Assembly (NCBI RefSeq): GCF_002943755.1
Contig: NZ_MQUB01000001.1
Location: 714,501-778,500, forward strand
Origin: Aureitalea marina
GTDB taxonomy: Bacteria; Bacteroidota; Bacteroidia; Flavobacteriales; Flavobacteriaceae
Direction: 5' to 3'
Length of the DNA: 64,000 bases
The position numbers and the translations under genes are program-made. The notes beneath the pieces were generated by a model that was not told where the DNA came from, did no database searches, and worked only from the letters and a program-made list of their open reading frames with translations. Below, one piece after another: positions 18,608-28,719 of this stretch. Numbering within the stretch: position 1 is the first letter of the stretch; the number at the start of each line of letters is the position of its first letter.

Positions 18608-21034
18608 TTAGCGTAGAACAGCCCCAAATTGTTCTTCGAAGGTTTTTTGAAGCTTGCCCATGACCTTGTCGATCTGTTTGTCCGTCAAGGTTTTTCTGTC
18701 GTCCTGCAAGGTAAAACTAAGGGCATAGCTTTTCTTGTTCTCGGGAAGATTTTTCCCGGTGTAAACGTCAAACAATTGGACTTTTTTCAGCAAATTATGT
18801 TCTGTCTTATAGGCAGCTGAAGACAAATCATCGAAACTGATCTGTTGATCCAACAATAGAGCAAAATCCCGTTTCACCAGCGGGTATTTGGAAATGGCTT
18901 GAAACTGAATATTACCTTTCCCTATCACATTCAGGATCATGTCCCAGTCAAAATCAGCGTAGATGACTTCCTGTTCCAGATCTAAAGCTTTCAATACAGA
19001 TTTCTTAATAACTCCAAATCGCACCACTGTCCCCTGCTTGATCTTCAAATCAAGACCCTCAGAAAATATAGCTTCTGTGGCTGATTGTTCTGAATATTGT
19101 TTAATACCCAGGCGCTCTAACAAAGCACTGACAATTCCCTTCAGATAGAAGAAGTCCAGATCGTCCTGTCCGGATTGCCAATTGGGTGAATTCTTCTTCC
19201 CTGCAACCAGGATCATTAGGTGCTTCTTCTCTTCTCGTTTGTCAGCTAATTGATGATAGGTCTTGCCAAATTCGAAGAATTTTACAGACTGTTGCCGCCT
19301 GTTCAGGTTGTACCCGACAGACTCCAGCGCACCAAATAACATGGATTGTCGCATGACTCCAAGATCTTGACTTAAGGGATTGAGCAAGCCGATCTGTTGA
19401 TCTTCTTTAAAATCAGGACTGAGTTCCAGATGCTGAGAAGCTGTCAGGGAATTGGTCATGATCTCATAAAACCCCTGACCGATCAACTGCCCGCTAATCC
19501 TTTGTTGGACCAAATGATCGTCATTCGGATCCTGATTGGCTATGGTAGCATTGAGTTTATTCGAGAAGTCAATGTTGTTATAACCAAACACCCTCAAGAT
19601 CTCCTCTATGACATCGGCCTCTCGACGCACATCATTCCGATAGGCAGGAATAGTCATTCCAATACCGGCTTCAGTAACATTGTTCACCTTGATCTCCAGA
19701 GAGGTCAGGATCTGTTTAATGGTCTCCCTCGGGATTTCCTGACCGATCAAGCGGTTGGCATTCTCAAAGTTGAGCACAACCTGGTGGTCTTCAATCTTTC
19801 TGGGATAAATATCGGTAATCTCACTGGTCACTTCTCCGCCTGCGATCTCCATGATCAGGATGGCTGCGCGCATCAGTGCATATTCAGTTATGTTTGGGTC
19901 AATTCCTCGTTCAAAACGGAAGGAAGCATCGGTGTTGAGGCCATGCCTTTTCGCTGTTCTACGTACACTGATTGGATCAAAGTATGCGCTTTCCAGGAAA
20001 ATACTGGTGGTATCTTCGGTAACCCCGCTGAACTCTCCACCAAAAACACCTGCAATACACATGGGTTTTTCGGCATCACAGATCATTAGATCTTCCTGGT
20101 GCAAGCTTCTTTCCACACCGTCCAGCGTGACGAACTTAGTACCTTCGGGCAGGGTTCTAACATGTACCTCATTACCCTTTATCTTGGTTGCGTCGAATGC
20201 GTGTAGTGGCTGTCCCAATTCATGCAGCACATAATTGGTTATATCCACGATATTGTTGATCGGTGCCAGGCCTATTGCTTTCAGTCTATTTTGCAACCAG
20301 CTCGGAGAGTCAGACACTTGCAGACCACTTATGGTGACTCCACAATACCGTGGTGCCCTGTCTAGATCATGGACCTCGACCTCCATTTTTAATGTCCTGC
20401 TACCAATCTTGAAATTGGTGGTGGAAGGAGTGATCAGTTCCAATTGGATCTCCTGTTGCAACAAGCCGGCTCTCAGATCACGGGCAACGCCCCAATGGCT
20501 CATGGCATCGGCTCGGTTGGGAGTCAATCCAATCTCAAAGATCTCATCTTGTTCTATTTCGAAGATCTCGGCCGCCGGAGTACCTGGAATTAGATCTTTA
20601 TCCAAAACCATGATCCCGTCATGGCTATCGCCAAGGCCCAATTCATCTTCTGCACAGATCATACCCATGCTGACCTCGCCCCTTATCTTACCCTTCTTGA
20701 TGGTCCATGGTTTACCCTCGGCATCAAAAAGTACAGTGCCAACAGTTGCGACTGCTACTTTCTGTCCCGCAGCAACGTTGGGTGCACCACAAACAATTTG
20801 AACAGCTTCTGCTGTTCCAATATCAACAGTGGTCAATGACAGTCGGTCTGCATTGGGGTGTTTACCACAGGTCAGTACCTCACCGATCACAACACCTTCA
20901 AGGCCACCCTGAACAGAGCTGAAGGATTCTATGCCTTCTATTTCCAGACCTAGGTCCGTAAGGAGTTCTCCTGCTTCTTCTGCAGGTAGTTCCACATTGA
21001 TAAACTGCTTCAGCCAGTTATAGGAAATCTTCAT
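18608..21034 (-). CDS. pheT: Phenylalanyl-tRNA synthetase beta subunit
   Basis: An 808-residue protein with the full bacterial PheT architecture. It has an N-terminal start MKISYNWLKQFINVELP, an EMAP/tRNA-binding OB domain (about 40-155, with VIGEVLTCGKHPNADRLSLT), a B3/4 editing domain (about 210-390, FVTLDGVERSLHQEDLMI), B5 DNA-binding-like region (about 405-475), a catalytic-like core and a C-terminal FDX-ACB anticodon domain (about 710-808, ISKYPLVKRDFALLL). The beta subunit pairs with PheS to charge tRNA-Phe and edits misacylated Tyr. pheS is not in this window, so the subunits are encoded apart. A TATCTTTG -7 element lies at 21086-21093. Confidence 0.98.
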   Translation of the reverse strand: MKISYNWLKQFINVELPAEEAGELLTDLGLEIEGIESFSSVQGGLEGVVIGEVLTCGKHPNADRLSLTTVDIGTAEAVQIVCGAPNVAAGQKVAVATVGTVLFDAEGKPWTIKKGKIRGEVSMGMICAEDELGLGDSHDGIMVLDKDLIPGTPAAEIFEIEQDEIFEIGLTPNRADAMSHWGVARDLRAGLLQQEIQLELITPSTTNFKIGSRTLKMEVEVHDLDRAPRYCGVTISGLQVSDSPSWLQNRLKAIGLAPINNIVDITNYVLHELGQPLHAFDATKIKGNEVHVRTLPEGTKFVTLDGVERSLHQEDLMICDAEKPMCIAGVFGGEFSGVTEDTTSIFLESAYFDPISVRRTAKRHGLNTDASFRFERGIDPNITEYALMRAAILIMEIAGGEVTSEITDIYPRKIEDHQVVLNFENANRLIGQEIPRETIKQILTSLEIKVNNVTEAGIGMTIPAYRNDVRREADVIEEILRVFGYNNIDFSNKLNATIANQDPNDDHLVQQRISGQLIGQGFYEIMTNSLTASQHLELSPDFKEDQQIGLLNPLSQDLGVMRQSMLFGALESVGYNLNRRQQSVKFFEFGKTYHQLADKREEKKHLMILVAGKKNSPNWQSGQDDLDFFYLKGIVSALLERLGIKQYSEQSATEAIFSEGLDLKIKQGTVVRFGVIKKSVLKALDLEQEVIYADFDWDMILNVIGKGNIQFQAISKYPLVKRDFALLLDQQISFDDLSSAAYKTEHNLLKKVQLFDVYTGKNLPENKKSYALSFTLQDDRKTLTDKQIDKVMGKLQKTFEEQFGAVLR

Positions 21035-21085
21035 AGAATTGTCCGGTTTTCGAGCCCCATTAGATTAAACTCGGGCAATGAAGCG

Positions 21086-21093
21086 CAAAGATA
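21086..21093 (-). promoter_or_regulatory. -7 element for pheT (TATCTTTG)
   Basis: The minus strand reads TATCTTTG, an exact match to TANNTTTG, 52 bp upstream of the pheT start codon. Confidence 0.5.
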
Positions 21094-21147
21094 CTATTTC
21101 GCTCGTTTTTTGTAAGTAAATTGGAGACTTTCGATCTAAGTGTTGTC

Positions 21148-22359
21148 ATGAGACCAAAAATCTTAATCCTTGTTGTACTTATTTCTTCTGTGCTGGGTTG
21201 CCAACATGCCACCTCAGAACTAGATCAGGGGCTGTGGTTATTGACCTTTCATTTGGATAACGGGCATGATCTGCCGGTCAATGTGGAGGTTGGATCAGAT
21301 GGGACCTTAACCTTTGTCAATGCCGAAGAACGGGTTAGTATGGAACAACCCATCTATCAGGGCGATTCCGTTTATATCATGCATCCCGTCTTTGAAGGTT
21401 ATTTCAAGGGAAAATTACAAGAAGGGGAACTGGAAGGTGTATTTGTAAAGGAAAGTCTGGATAGGATAGTTCCGTTCAATATGATCAAGGGCGATTATCC
21501 GCGTTTTCAGTCTTCTCCTGCAGATTTCACGGCAGTAAGTGGCCGATGGGAATCAGTATTTAGTCCGGATTCGGATGAAGACCGTTATCCAGCTATGGGG
21601 CTCTTTAGCCAAACAGGAGATCAGGTGGAAGGTACTTTCAGGACCACCACAGGAGACTACAGATATTTACAGGGTATCATGGATGGCGATAGTTTAAAAC
21701 TGTCCACATTTGACGGAGCACATGTCTTTCTTTTCGAAGCCCATGTCCGAGATAGTTTGATGGAAGGCGTCTTTTATAGCGGGAACCATTGGGTAGAACC
21801 ATTTACAGCACGCCTTAACCCGGTATATGAGCTTCCTGATCCTTTAGGGCTAACCGGGCTCAAAGAAGGTTGGGAGACCTTAGCGTTTTCCTTTCCGGAT
21901 GAGCAAGGGCAAATGATCTCTTTGGCCGATCCCCAATTTGAAGACCAGGTTGTCGTGGTTCAGCTGATGGGAAGTTGGTGCCCCAATTGCCTGGAAGAAT
22001 CCAGGTTCTATGCTTCCTACAACAAACAGCACAGGGATAGAGGTTTGAAATTTGTGGCCCTTGCCTTCGAGTACGCACCGGATCAGGAGCGGGCCTGGAA
22101 AGGACTCAACCGATTAAAAGAAAAACTTCAAATTGAGTACCCGATATTACTAGCCCAATACGGAAGCAGTGATAAGGAGGAAGCGGCGGCCAAACTGCCG
22201 ATGCTAGATCATGTGTTGTCTTATCCGACCACTCTTTTCATTGATAGAAAAGGGGAGGTCAGAAGGATTCATACTGGCATCAATGGTGAGGCAACCGGAC
22301 GCTTTGAGTCTTTCCAAGAAGATTTCGATCTGTTCGTGCAAGGACTTCTTAACGAATAG
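21148..22359 (+). CDS. TlpA-family thioredoxin-like lipoprotein
   Basis: A 403-residue lipoprotein (MRPKILILVVLISSVLGC, lipobox Cys18). The first about 230 residues form a beta-rich domain with repeated G-x-F/E-G-x-F patterns (EGYFKGKLQEGELEGVF, MEGVFYSGNHWVEPFTARL). The C-terminal domain (about 255-400) is a TlpA-type thioredoxin fold with the redox centre MGSWCPNCLEES and the cis-proline loop SYPTTLFIDRKGEV. It should act as a thiol-disulfide reductant in the periplasm. I chose ATG 21148 over a TTG 27 bp upstream for the lipoprotein signal. Unlike the relative at 14190-15587, the cysteines are intact. Confidence 0.9.
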   Translation: MRPKILILVVLISSVLGCQHATSELDQGLWLLTFHLDNGHDLPVNVEVGSDGTLTFVNAEERVSMEQPIYQGDSVYIMHPVFEGYFKGKLQEGELEGVFVKESLDRIVPFNMIKGDYPRFQSSPADFTAVSGRWESVFSPDSDEDRYPAMGLFSQTGDQVEGTFRTTTGDYRYLQGIMDGDSLKLSTFDGAHVFLFEAHVRDSLMEGVFYSGNHWVEPFTARLNPVYELPDPLGLTGLKEGWETLAFSFPDEQGQMISLADPQFEDQVVVVQLMGSWCPNCLEESRFYASYNKQHRDRGLKFVALAFEYAPDQERAWKGLNRLKEKLQIEYPILLAQYGSSDKEEAAAKLPMLDHVLSYPTTLFIDRKGEVRRIHTGINGEATGRFESFQEDFDLFVQGLLNE

Positions 22360-22453
22360 TTAATTAACAGAGTCTCAATTATTTTAACACCCTCCTAACA
22401 GGGGTAAGGGTCTTTCCATTCTACATTTAGGTCAACAATCTAAACCAAAAATC

Positions 22454-23560
22454 ATGTCAAAGCTTTACACCCACCTGACCATCGTGGTCGTACTCCTGCT
22501 TTTTACACTTTTCCATTCCCATGCTCAGATCAACACTCCAAGGGGTAGTCAGATGGCTACGGTTAATCAGACCGTCGGTACGTCAACCATAGAGATCACC
22601 TATTCCCGACCCAGTGTCAACGGGCGGGAGATCTGGGGTAGCCTAGTACCATATGGGCTGAATAATCTGGGGTTTGGAACCTCAACCGCGGCGCCTTGGA
22701 GAGCGGGTGCTAACGAGAACACCATTATTACCTTTTCGGATGATGTTCAGGTAGAAGGTAAGCCTGTAGAAGCCGGGACGTACGCCCTCTTTCTAAATGT
22801 TCAGGAAGGGGAAAAGGCCAACCTCATACTAAACAAAAAGAATACGGCCTGGGGCAGTTTTTTCTATGAGGCCAAAGACGATGTGGTCAACGTAGAGATC
22901 ACCACCAAGACCATTCCCCACACTGAGATGCTGACCTTTGGATTTCCTGAAGTCACGGCCACTTCGGCTACGGCGGCCTTAATGTGGGAAAAACGTTCAT
23001 TCCCCTTTACGATCGAGGTGCCTGTAACAGATATTGTCCTCAGAGATATACGGAATTCGATGGAGAATCAATCCGGTTTTAACCGACAGACTTGGGAGCA
23101 GGCTGCGGCTTATGCGGCCAATAACGGAGGAGACCTGAACGAAGCCCTCGGTTGGATCGACGCTGCTATCGCCGGCCAATTCTTCAGTCAAAAGACCTTT
23201 GCCAATGTGCAGATCAAGGCCGGAATATTGAACCAAATGGGACGGCAACAGGAAGCCTTGGCCCTTGTGGAAGAGAATATGGATTTAGGTACTATCCTGG
23301 AGATCCATCAATACGGGCGCCAGCTAATAGCCATAGGTATGAAGGATCAGGCCATGGAGGTTTTCCAATTCAACGCAGACAAGAATAAAGATACTTGGCC
23401 CGTGCATTACGGTATGGCGCGTGGGTTATCGGCCAAAGGAGATTATAAGAACGCTCTGAAACACTTAGAAAAAGCACTTGTCAATGCACCAAACGAGGCC
23501 AGTAAGGGTCGGGTAGCGGCAAATATTGACAAGTTAAAGAACGGAGAAGACATCAATTAG
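22454..23560 (+). CDS. Secreted DUF2911 protein with TPR-like C-terminus
   Basis: A 368-residue exported protein (signal peptide to about residue 24, ending LFTLFHSHAQ). Residues about 25-190 match the Bacteroidota DUF2911 family: TIEITYSRPSVNGREIWG, VPYGLNNLGFGTSTAAPWRAGAN and AGTYALFLNV are typical. Residues about 200-365 are helical TPR-like repeats (EALGWIDAAIAGQFFS, GDYKNALKHLEKALVNAP). The function is unknown. The N-terminal domain is a beta sandwich found alone in many relatives. A strong terminator follows. Confidence 0.88.
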   Translation: MSKLYTHLTIVVVLLLFTLFHSHAQINTPRGSQMATVNQTVGTSTIEITYSRPSVNGREIWGSLVPYGLNNLGFGTSTAAPWRAGANENTIITFSDDVQVEGKPVEAGTYALFLNVQEGEKANLILNKKNTAWGSFFYEAKDDVVNVEITTKTIPHTEMLTFGFPEVTATSATAALMWEKRSFPFTIEVPVTDIVLRDIRNSMENQSGFNRQTWEQAAAYAANNGGDLNEALGWIDAAIAGQFFSQKTFANVQIKAGILNQMGRQQEALALVEENMDLGTILEIHQYGRQLIAIGMKDQAMEVFQFNADKNKDTWPVHYGMARGLSAKGDYKNALKHLEKALVNAPNEASKGRVAANIDKLKNGEDIN

Positions 23561-23599
23561 AAAGCGCTATCGTTAGTCGTTTTAATTTGTTGTAGTTGG

Positions 23600-23627
23600 C
23601 CCGCCAGTTTCTGGCGGGTTTTTTATT
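23600..23627. terminator. Terminator between convergent genes
   Basis: The perfect stem CCCGCCAG / CTGGCGGG with loop TTT is followed by a T-run that reaches the stop codon of the convergent esterase gene. It is placed to end transcription of the DUF2911 gene. Confidence 0.85.
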
Positions 23628-24474
23628 GTTGATAGATCAAGCTTAACGCCTCGGCAAAATTGCTCTTCCAGCAGTCCCAATCGTGTCCACCGTTGGTGAT
23701 TCTCAACTCATTGGTGATCCCAAGGCTTAAAAATTCCTGCTGGATGCGCGTCACGGCCGGAACTATGTTGTAGACATCATCGTCTCCGGTAGAAATATAG
23801 AATCCCGGTAGTTGATCGCCCGGTTTCAGCCGCTTCAATAAATGCAAATAAGAGAAGGAATCCCAAATGGAATCATTGAACTTTCCATTCACAGCAAACG
23901 CTTCCACCTTTCTGGAGGAGGAAATATCTGGAGGAAGCGGGGTGTAGGAGGCAGGACTCAGTAAAATGGTGTTCTCAAAAAGTTCAGGTCGAATCAATGA
24001 AAAGCGCAGCCCACCGTATCCTCCTGCCGAATTTCCTGCCAGTAATCTCTGCTTTGGTTCAGACTGCAAATAGGTGCTTTCGATGTGTTGAATAAACTCC
24101 TGCAGGTAAAAATCCTGGGCCGGAGCAGGACGATTGACGTACCAGCTATTGCCCATATTGGCTGATACGGCCAGGACGGGCGGGATTATGTTGTTATCGA
24201 TCAAAGAGTCAAGTATGGCCGCCACAGCCCCTTCCTCGTCCTGGAACCAATCCCTGTGGTCGCCTCCATGACCGTGCAGCAGATATATAATTTGTTCAGG
24301 CAGACTTTGGGTCGAATTGGTCGGGGTGTATAGCGAATATTCTACAGAACGTTGAAGTAGTTCGGAATTGATCTGATGGACGGACACTTGCCCGGATTCA
24401 AATGCGGTATCCTGGCAGCCTAAGAATAGCGTGGTGAAAAGAAGGATAGCGATCGTTCTGGAGAGAAAAATCAT
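23623..24474 (-). CDS. Alpha/beta-hydrolase esterase, lipoprotein
   Basis: A 283-residue protein of the esterase D / feruloyl-esterase-like family (PF00756 type). The N-terminus MIFLSRTIAILLFTTLFLGC is a lipoprotein signal with Cys20. The oxyanion region is YLLHGHGGDHRDWFQDE, the nucleophile elbow is LLAGNSAGGYGGLRFSL, and the C-terminal His lies in ITNGGHDWDCWKSNF. An acidic residue is available in STGDDDVYNIV. This is a complete catalytic set. The substrate is unknown; relatives act on carbohydrate esters or siderophores. It lies 27 bp downstream of recG on the same strand and may be read through from it. Confidence 0.88.
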   Translation of the reverse strand: MIFLSRTIAILLFTTLFLGCQDTAFESGQVSVHQINSELLQRSVEYSLYTPTNSTQSLPEQIIYLLHGHGGDHRDWFQDEEGAVAAILDSLIDNNIIPPVLAVSANMGNSWYVNRPAPAQDFYLQEFIQHIESTYLQSEPKQRLLAGNSAGGYGGLRFSLIRPELFENTILLSPASYTPLPPDISSSRKVEAFAVNGKFNDSIWDSFSYLHLLKRLKPGDQLPGFYISTGDDDVYNIVPAVTRIQQEFLSLGITNELRITNGGHDWDCWKSNFAEALSLIYQQ

Positions 24475-24501
24475 AAAATAGCACGATTAAAATAGCAGTA
24501 G

Positions 24502-26607
24502 CTAAGATATGTAGTTCCAAATATTTCGGAATTTGCTCAATTCCTGGTAGGTTTTTCTTATGGGTAGATTCTGCACTTTCTTTAAGCCAGGATCTTCTCT
24601 CAGCACCTGGAATGCCATTGATCTTGCTAGTTTCAAAATCGGTTCGTCCTGCACCAGGTCGGCAATGCGAAGGGCAAGCACGCCACTCTGCTGAGTGCCC
24701 ATAACATCTCCTGGCCCTCTGAGCTTGAGGTCAACCTCGGCAATTTCAAAGCCATCGTTGGTCCTGACCATAGTTTCTAAGCGTGTCTGTGCCTCTCTGG
24801 TCAGTTTATGGCCGGTCATCAGTATGCAATAGCTCTGTTCTGCACCCCGGCCAACCCTTCCTCTTAGCTGGTGGAGTTGTGAAAGGCCGAACCGCTCAGC
24901 GCTTTCTACCACCATGACGGATGCATTGGGTACGTTGACTCCAACCTCGATCACAGTGGTTGCTACCATGATCTGAGTCTCCCCTTTTACAAATCGACTC
25001 ATTTCGAAGTCCTTGTCTGCTGGTTTCATCTGACCGTGGACAATGGAGATCTGGTAGTTGGGCAACGGAAACTCCCTTACCATACTTTCATAACCATCCA
25101 TGAGGTCCTTGTAATCCATGGCTTCACTTTCCTGTATCAATGGGTAGACCACATAGACCTGCCTTCCCTTGGCTATCTCCTCCTTTAAAAAGCGAAAAAC
25201 CTTCAGGCGGCTGGCATCAGTCCTATGAACGGTCCTGATGTCTTTTCTTCCCGGTGGAAGTTCGTCTATAACACTGAGATCCAAGTTGCCATATACACTC
25301 ATGGCTAAAGTTCTGGGGATGGGTGTAGCGGTCATCACCAATACATGGGGTGGGGTAGTGTTCTTATGCCAAAGCCGGGATCGCTGAGCAACTCCAAAAC
25401 GGTGTTGTTCGTCTATCACTGCAAGACCGAGATTTTTGAATTTCACCTTATCTTCGATCAAGGCGTGAGTGCCAACCAGCAGCTGAATCTCACCATTTTC
25501 TAGCTTTTGGTGTATTTCTCGTCTAATTGAATTTTTAGTTGAACCTGTTAGCAAATAAATACTGATATTAAGAGACTTACACCAATTGTATAAACCTTGA
25601 TAGTGTTGGACTGACAAAATTTCAGTTGGCGCCATCAAGCAAGCTTGGTAGCCATTGTCAAGTGCTATAAGCATTGACATGAAGGCGACTATGGTCTTAC
25701 CACTTCCCACATCTCCCTGGAGAAGCCTGTTCATTTGAGCACCACTACCCAGATCATGACGGATTTCCTTTAGTACTTTCTTTTGAGCGCCCGTCAATTC
25801 AAAAGGTAAATACTCCTTAAAAAAAGTATTGAGGTAGGTTCCGATCTCAGCAAAATTATGTCCCTTGATCTGGGTCTTATGCAGGAGATTCTTTCGTACG
25901 AGTTGCAACTGAATGTAGAATAGTTCCTCAAATTTTAAACGATATCGAGAACTTGTCAATAATTCCTGGTTGGTAGGAAAATGAATATTGATAAGTGCCT
26001 TGTTTTTATCGATCAAATTAGCTTCGGACATGATCTTGTCGGAGAGGGACTCGTCGAATTGCCCTTGAAATTGTCGAAAAAGTTCCTCCATTAGTTTTAT
26101 AATCACTCTGTTGGTAATTCCCCGATTAACGAGTTTCTCGGTAGAGGGGTAGATGGGTTGCATCCCCTTTCTGATCCTTGTTTTATATTCAGAAAGTAAC
26201 TCCATTTCTGGATGAGGCATGGAGAATCTGTTGTCGAATTTGTTTACACGACCAAAGATGACATAAGGTTGAGTAAGTTTAAGATTCTCCCGTATCCATT
26301 TCTGACCGCGGAACCAAACCAATTCCATGTGCCCGGTCTCGTCCTTGAAAGTGGCTACAAGACGGCTACCCTTTTTTTGACTGACTGTCTTGATATGAGT
26401 GATCTGACCAACGATCTGTATTTCTGCGTTAGACCCCTGTATTTCTGAGATCTTGTAAAACCTGGTCCTGTCTATATAACGATTTGGAAAGAGGTGTAAG
26501 AGGTCCTGATAACAGTGAATTCCAAGTTCACTAGCTAGTAATTGAGCCCGATTAGGGCCAACACCTTTTAGGAACTCTATGGAGGTTTGCAGCGAGTGGC
26601 TGTTCAT
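24502..26607 (-). CDS. recG: ATP-dependent DNA helicase RecG
   Basis: A 701-residue helicase that remodels stalled replication forks and branched DNA. The N-terminal wedge domain (about 1-200) includes an OB fold (IQIVGQITHIKTVSQKKGSR). The helicase core follows with motif I GDVGSGKTIVAFM, motif II IDEQHRFGVAQR, motif III MTATPIPRTLA and motif VI QLHQLRGRVGRGAEQSY. The C-terminal RecG segment (ADLVQDEPILKLAR) is present. Length and motif order match the family. It is divergent from the M1 aminopeptidase gene with a 42-bp gap. Confidence 0.98.
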   Translation of the reverse strand: MNSHSLQTSIEFLKGVGPNRAQLLASELGIHCYQDLLHLFPNRYIDRTRFYKISEIQGSNAEIQIVGQITHIKTVSQKKGSRLVATFKDETGHMELVWFRGQKWIRENLKLTQPYVIFGRVNKFDNRFSMPHPEMELLSEYKTRIRKGMQPIYPSTEKLVNRGITNRVIIKLMEELFRQFQGQFDESLSDKIMSEANLIDKNKALINIHFPTNQELLTSSRYRLKFEELFYIQLQLVRKNLLHKTQIKGHNFAEIGTYLNTFFKEYLPFELTGAQKKVLKEIRHDLGSGAQMNRLLQGDVGSGKTIVAFMSMLIALDNGYQACLMAPTEILSVQHYQGLYNWCKSLNISIYLLTGSTKNSIRREIHQKLENGEIQLLVGTHALIEDKVKFKNLGLAVIDEQHRFGVAQRSRLWHKNTTPPHVLVMTATPIPRTLAMSVYGNLDLSVIDELPPGRKDIRTVHRTDASRLKVFRFLKEEIAKGRQVYVVYPLIQESEAMDYKDLMDGYESMVREFPLPNYQISIVHGQMKPADKDFEMSRFVKGETQIMVATTVIEVGVNVPNASVMVVESAERFGLSQLHQLRGRVGRGAEQSYCILMTGHKLTREAQTRLETMVRTNDGFEIAEVDLKLRGPGDVMGTQQSGVLALRIADLVQDEPILKLARSMAFQVLREDPGLKKVQNLPIRKTYQELSKFRNIWNYIS

Positions 26608-26649
26608 AGAACGAATTTAGTTAATTTGGCTTCAAATTTTTCAACACAT

Positions 26650-28719
26650 ATGGGGCCCCGCTGTCTTCTTCTACTATTCGTCTTTTTCGGAGTGGTATCA
26701 CATGCTCAGCAGCTTGATATAGTCGATTTTATCAGAATCACGGCTGATCTGGAGATCGATCGATCGGAAAAATCGGTTAAAGGGCAGGTTCAGTTAACTG
26801 CTATGATCAAACAGCCGGTGGATTCCATTTATCTGGACGCCAACGAAATGGAGATACTGAGTGTGACCTCACCCGGAATCTCGGTAAGGTCATCCGAAGG
26901 CAAAATATGGATCATTGGGAGTTTCCGGGCAGACCGGCAGCTAGACATAAGTTTTTCATACCGGGCAACTCCATCCCAAACGCTTTATTTTTTTGGTGAT
27001 CAGGTCTGGAGTCAGGGACAGGGGAAATATACTTCTCATTGGTTACCATCACTTGATGATATGAACGATAAGGTCGAATTTGACCTCAGCTTCACCATAA
27101 ATGACGAAGATGGGTTCATGGATATTGTCTCTAATGGGAACGAAATAAAGCGAATTCGAGAAAACGGACAACTGACTGTAGGTTTCGATATGGAAAAGCC
27201 CATGTCCAGTTACCTAGTGGCAGTTGCCGCGGGACCTTTCCAACGTCAGGAATTCGATTCAGGTTCAGGCATCAACAATAAATTATACTATTTACAAGAG
27301 GACGAAGTTTATTTTGAATCTACTTACAGGTGGTCTCGGGAGATCTTTGATTTCCTGGAAGAGGAGATCGGGATGGCTTATCCCTGGACTGACTACAAAC
27401 AGGTTCCCGTCCGTGACTTTCTCTATGCGGGAATGGAAAATACAACGGCTACGCTATTTTCTCAGGCCTTTGTGACAGATTCCATCGGCTTTGCAGATCG
27501 AAATTATGTCAATGTAAACGCTCACGAGCTGGCCCATCAGTGGTTTGGAAATCTGGTAACCGAGACTTCTGGTGATCATCATTGGTTGCATGAGGGGTTT
27601 GCTAGCTACTATGCCCTCCAGGCAGAAAAGAAGCTCTTTGGTTCAGAATACTACTATTGGAAATTGCTACAGTCTGCAGAACAACTACAGCTGTTAAGTG
27701 ACGAGGGTAAAGGTCAGTCCTTGCTGGATCCAGGAGCTTCATCGCTCACCTTTTACGAAAAGGGTGCCTGGGCACTGCATCAGTTAAGAACCTTAGTGGG
27801 CGATGAGTCCTTTAAGGCAGCTATATTGAAGTATCTGACTGATCATAGTTATGGCAATGTGAGTACTTCCGATTTCATAGCTGCGGTTAAGGCCAATACC
27901 CTGGTAGATATTGATCCTTGGTACCGTAACTGGTTGGAACAGTCTGCCTTCCCAGCGGAAGAAGCCTATAATGTCCTCAAACAAGAGAAGATAGTCCAAC
28001 AATATTTTGAGGTCAGTGCCTTAAGAGCTAAACCATTGGCGGAGAAACAGAAGGACCTGGAGCGATTCCTTTCCATTCCGGATGATTACAGCGGTCAGGA
28101 AGCCATTTATCAGTTATCTGGCGAGGTAGGGCCTAAGGTAAGAGAACTGTACAGGATCGGTCTTAGCAGTGGAAACCTGATGGTCAGACAGGCCGTTGCG
28201 CTGAGCCTGGAACGAATCCCAGATCCTTTGAAGGAGGATTATGAAACATTATTGGAGGATCCTTCCTATGTTACCAGAGAGGCTGCCTTGTACCATTTGT
28301 GGTATAGTTTTCCGCTCGACAGGCAGCGTTTTCTGGACAAAATGGATGGCCAAATGGGCTTTCAGAACAGGAGCCTGAGACAACTTTGGTTAGTACTGGC
28401 CTTAGCTACAACAGATTACCGGCAGGGTAATCGTGGAGCTTTGATCAAAGAATTAAGAGATTACACCATGCCCGATTACAGTTTTGAGATCAGAGAGGGA
28501 GCCCTTGAATACCTTCATCAATTGCAGGCCCACGATGATCAATCGCTGAAATCCCTGGTAGATGCCTGTATGCATCCTAATTGGCGGTTCAGGAAAGCTG
28601 CAAGGGGTATGCTAAAGGAAGCCATTGGCACTCCTGCTTACCGGACCAAGCTTGTCGAGATGCTCGGCAGGTTAAAGGAGGATCAAAAGAAATACTTGGA
28701 ATCGGTTCTAGGCGAATAG
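26650..28719 (+). CDS. M1 family aminopeptidase, secreted
   Basis: A 689-residue zinc aminopeptidase with a signal peptide (MGPRCLLLLFVFFGVVSHAQ), so it is periplasmic or surface-exposed. The N-terminal beta domain (about 25-215) is followed by the catalytic domain with the exopeptidase motif YAGMENTTATLF and the zinc site NAHELAHQWFGNLV...HEGFASYY (HEXXH, 18 residues, E). The downstream Tyr region TFYEKGAWALHQLR is also present. The last about 190 residues are HEAT/ARM-like helices. I chose ATG 26650 because the longer frame overlaps recG and lacks a signal peptide. Its 3' end overlaps the convergent small membrane protein gene by 12 bp. Confidence 0.94.
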   Translation: MGPRCLLLLFVFFGVVSHAQQLDIVDFIRITADLEIDRSEKSVKGQVQLTAMIKQPVDSIYLDANEMEILSVTSPGISVRSSEGKIWIIGSFRADRQLDISFSYRATPSQTLYFFGDQVWSQGQGKYTSHWLPSLDDMNDKVEFDLSFTINDEDGFMDIVSNGNEIKRIRENGQLTVGFDMEKPMSSYLVAVAAGPFQRQEFDSGSGINNKLYYLQEDEVYFESTYRWSREIFDFLEEEIGMAYPWTDYKQVPVRDFLYAGMENTTATLFSQAFVTDSIGFADRNYVNVNAHELAHQWFGNLVTETSGDHHWLHEGFASYYALQAEKKLFGSEYYYWKLLQSAEQLQLLSDEGKGQSLLDPGASSLTFYEKGAWALHQLRTLVGDESFKAAILKYLTDHSYGNVSTSDFIAAVKANTLVDIDPWYRNWLEQSAFPAEEAYNVLKQEKIVQQYFEVSALRAKPLAEKQKDLERFLSIPDDYSGQEAIYQLSGEVGPKVRELYRIGLSSGNLMVRQAVALSLERIPDPLKEDYETLLEDPSYVTREAALYHLWYSFPLDRQRFLDKMDGQMGFQNRSLRQLWLVLALATTDYRQGNRGALIKELRDYTMPDYSFEIREGALEYLHQLQAHDDQSLKSLVDACMHPNWRFRKAARGMLKEAIGTPAYRTKLVEMLGRLKEDQKKYLESVLGE

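Noticed and set aside
19397-20089. 230-codon antisense frame opposite pheT
   Set aside because: No domain or signal is visible and the opposite strand encodes a full, conserved PheT.
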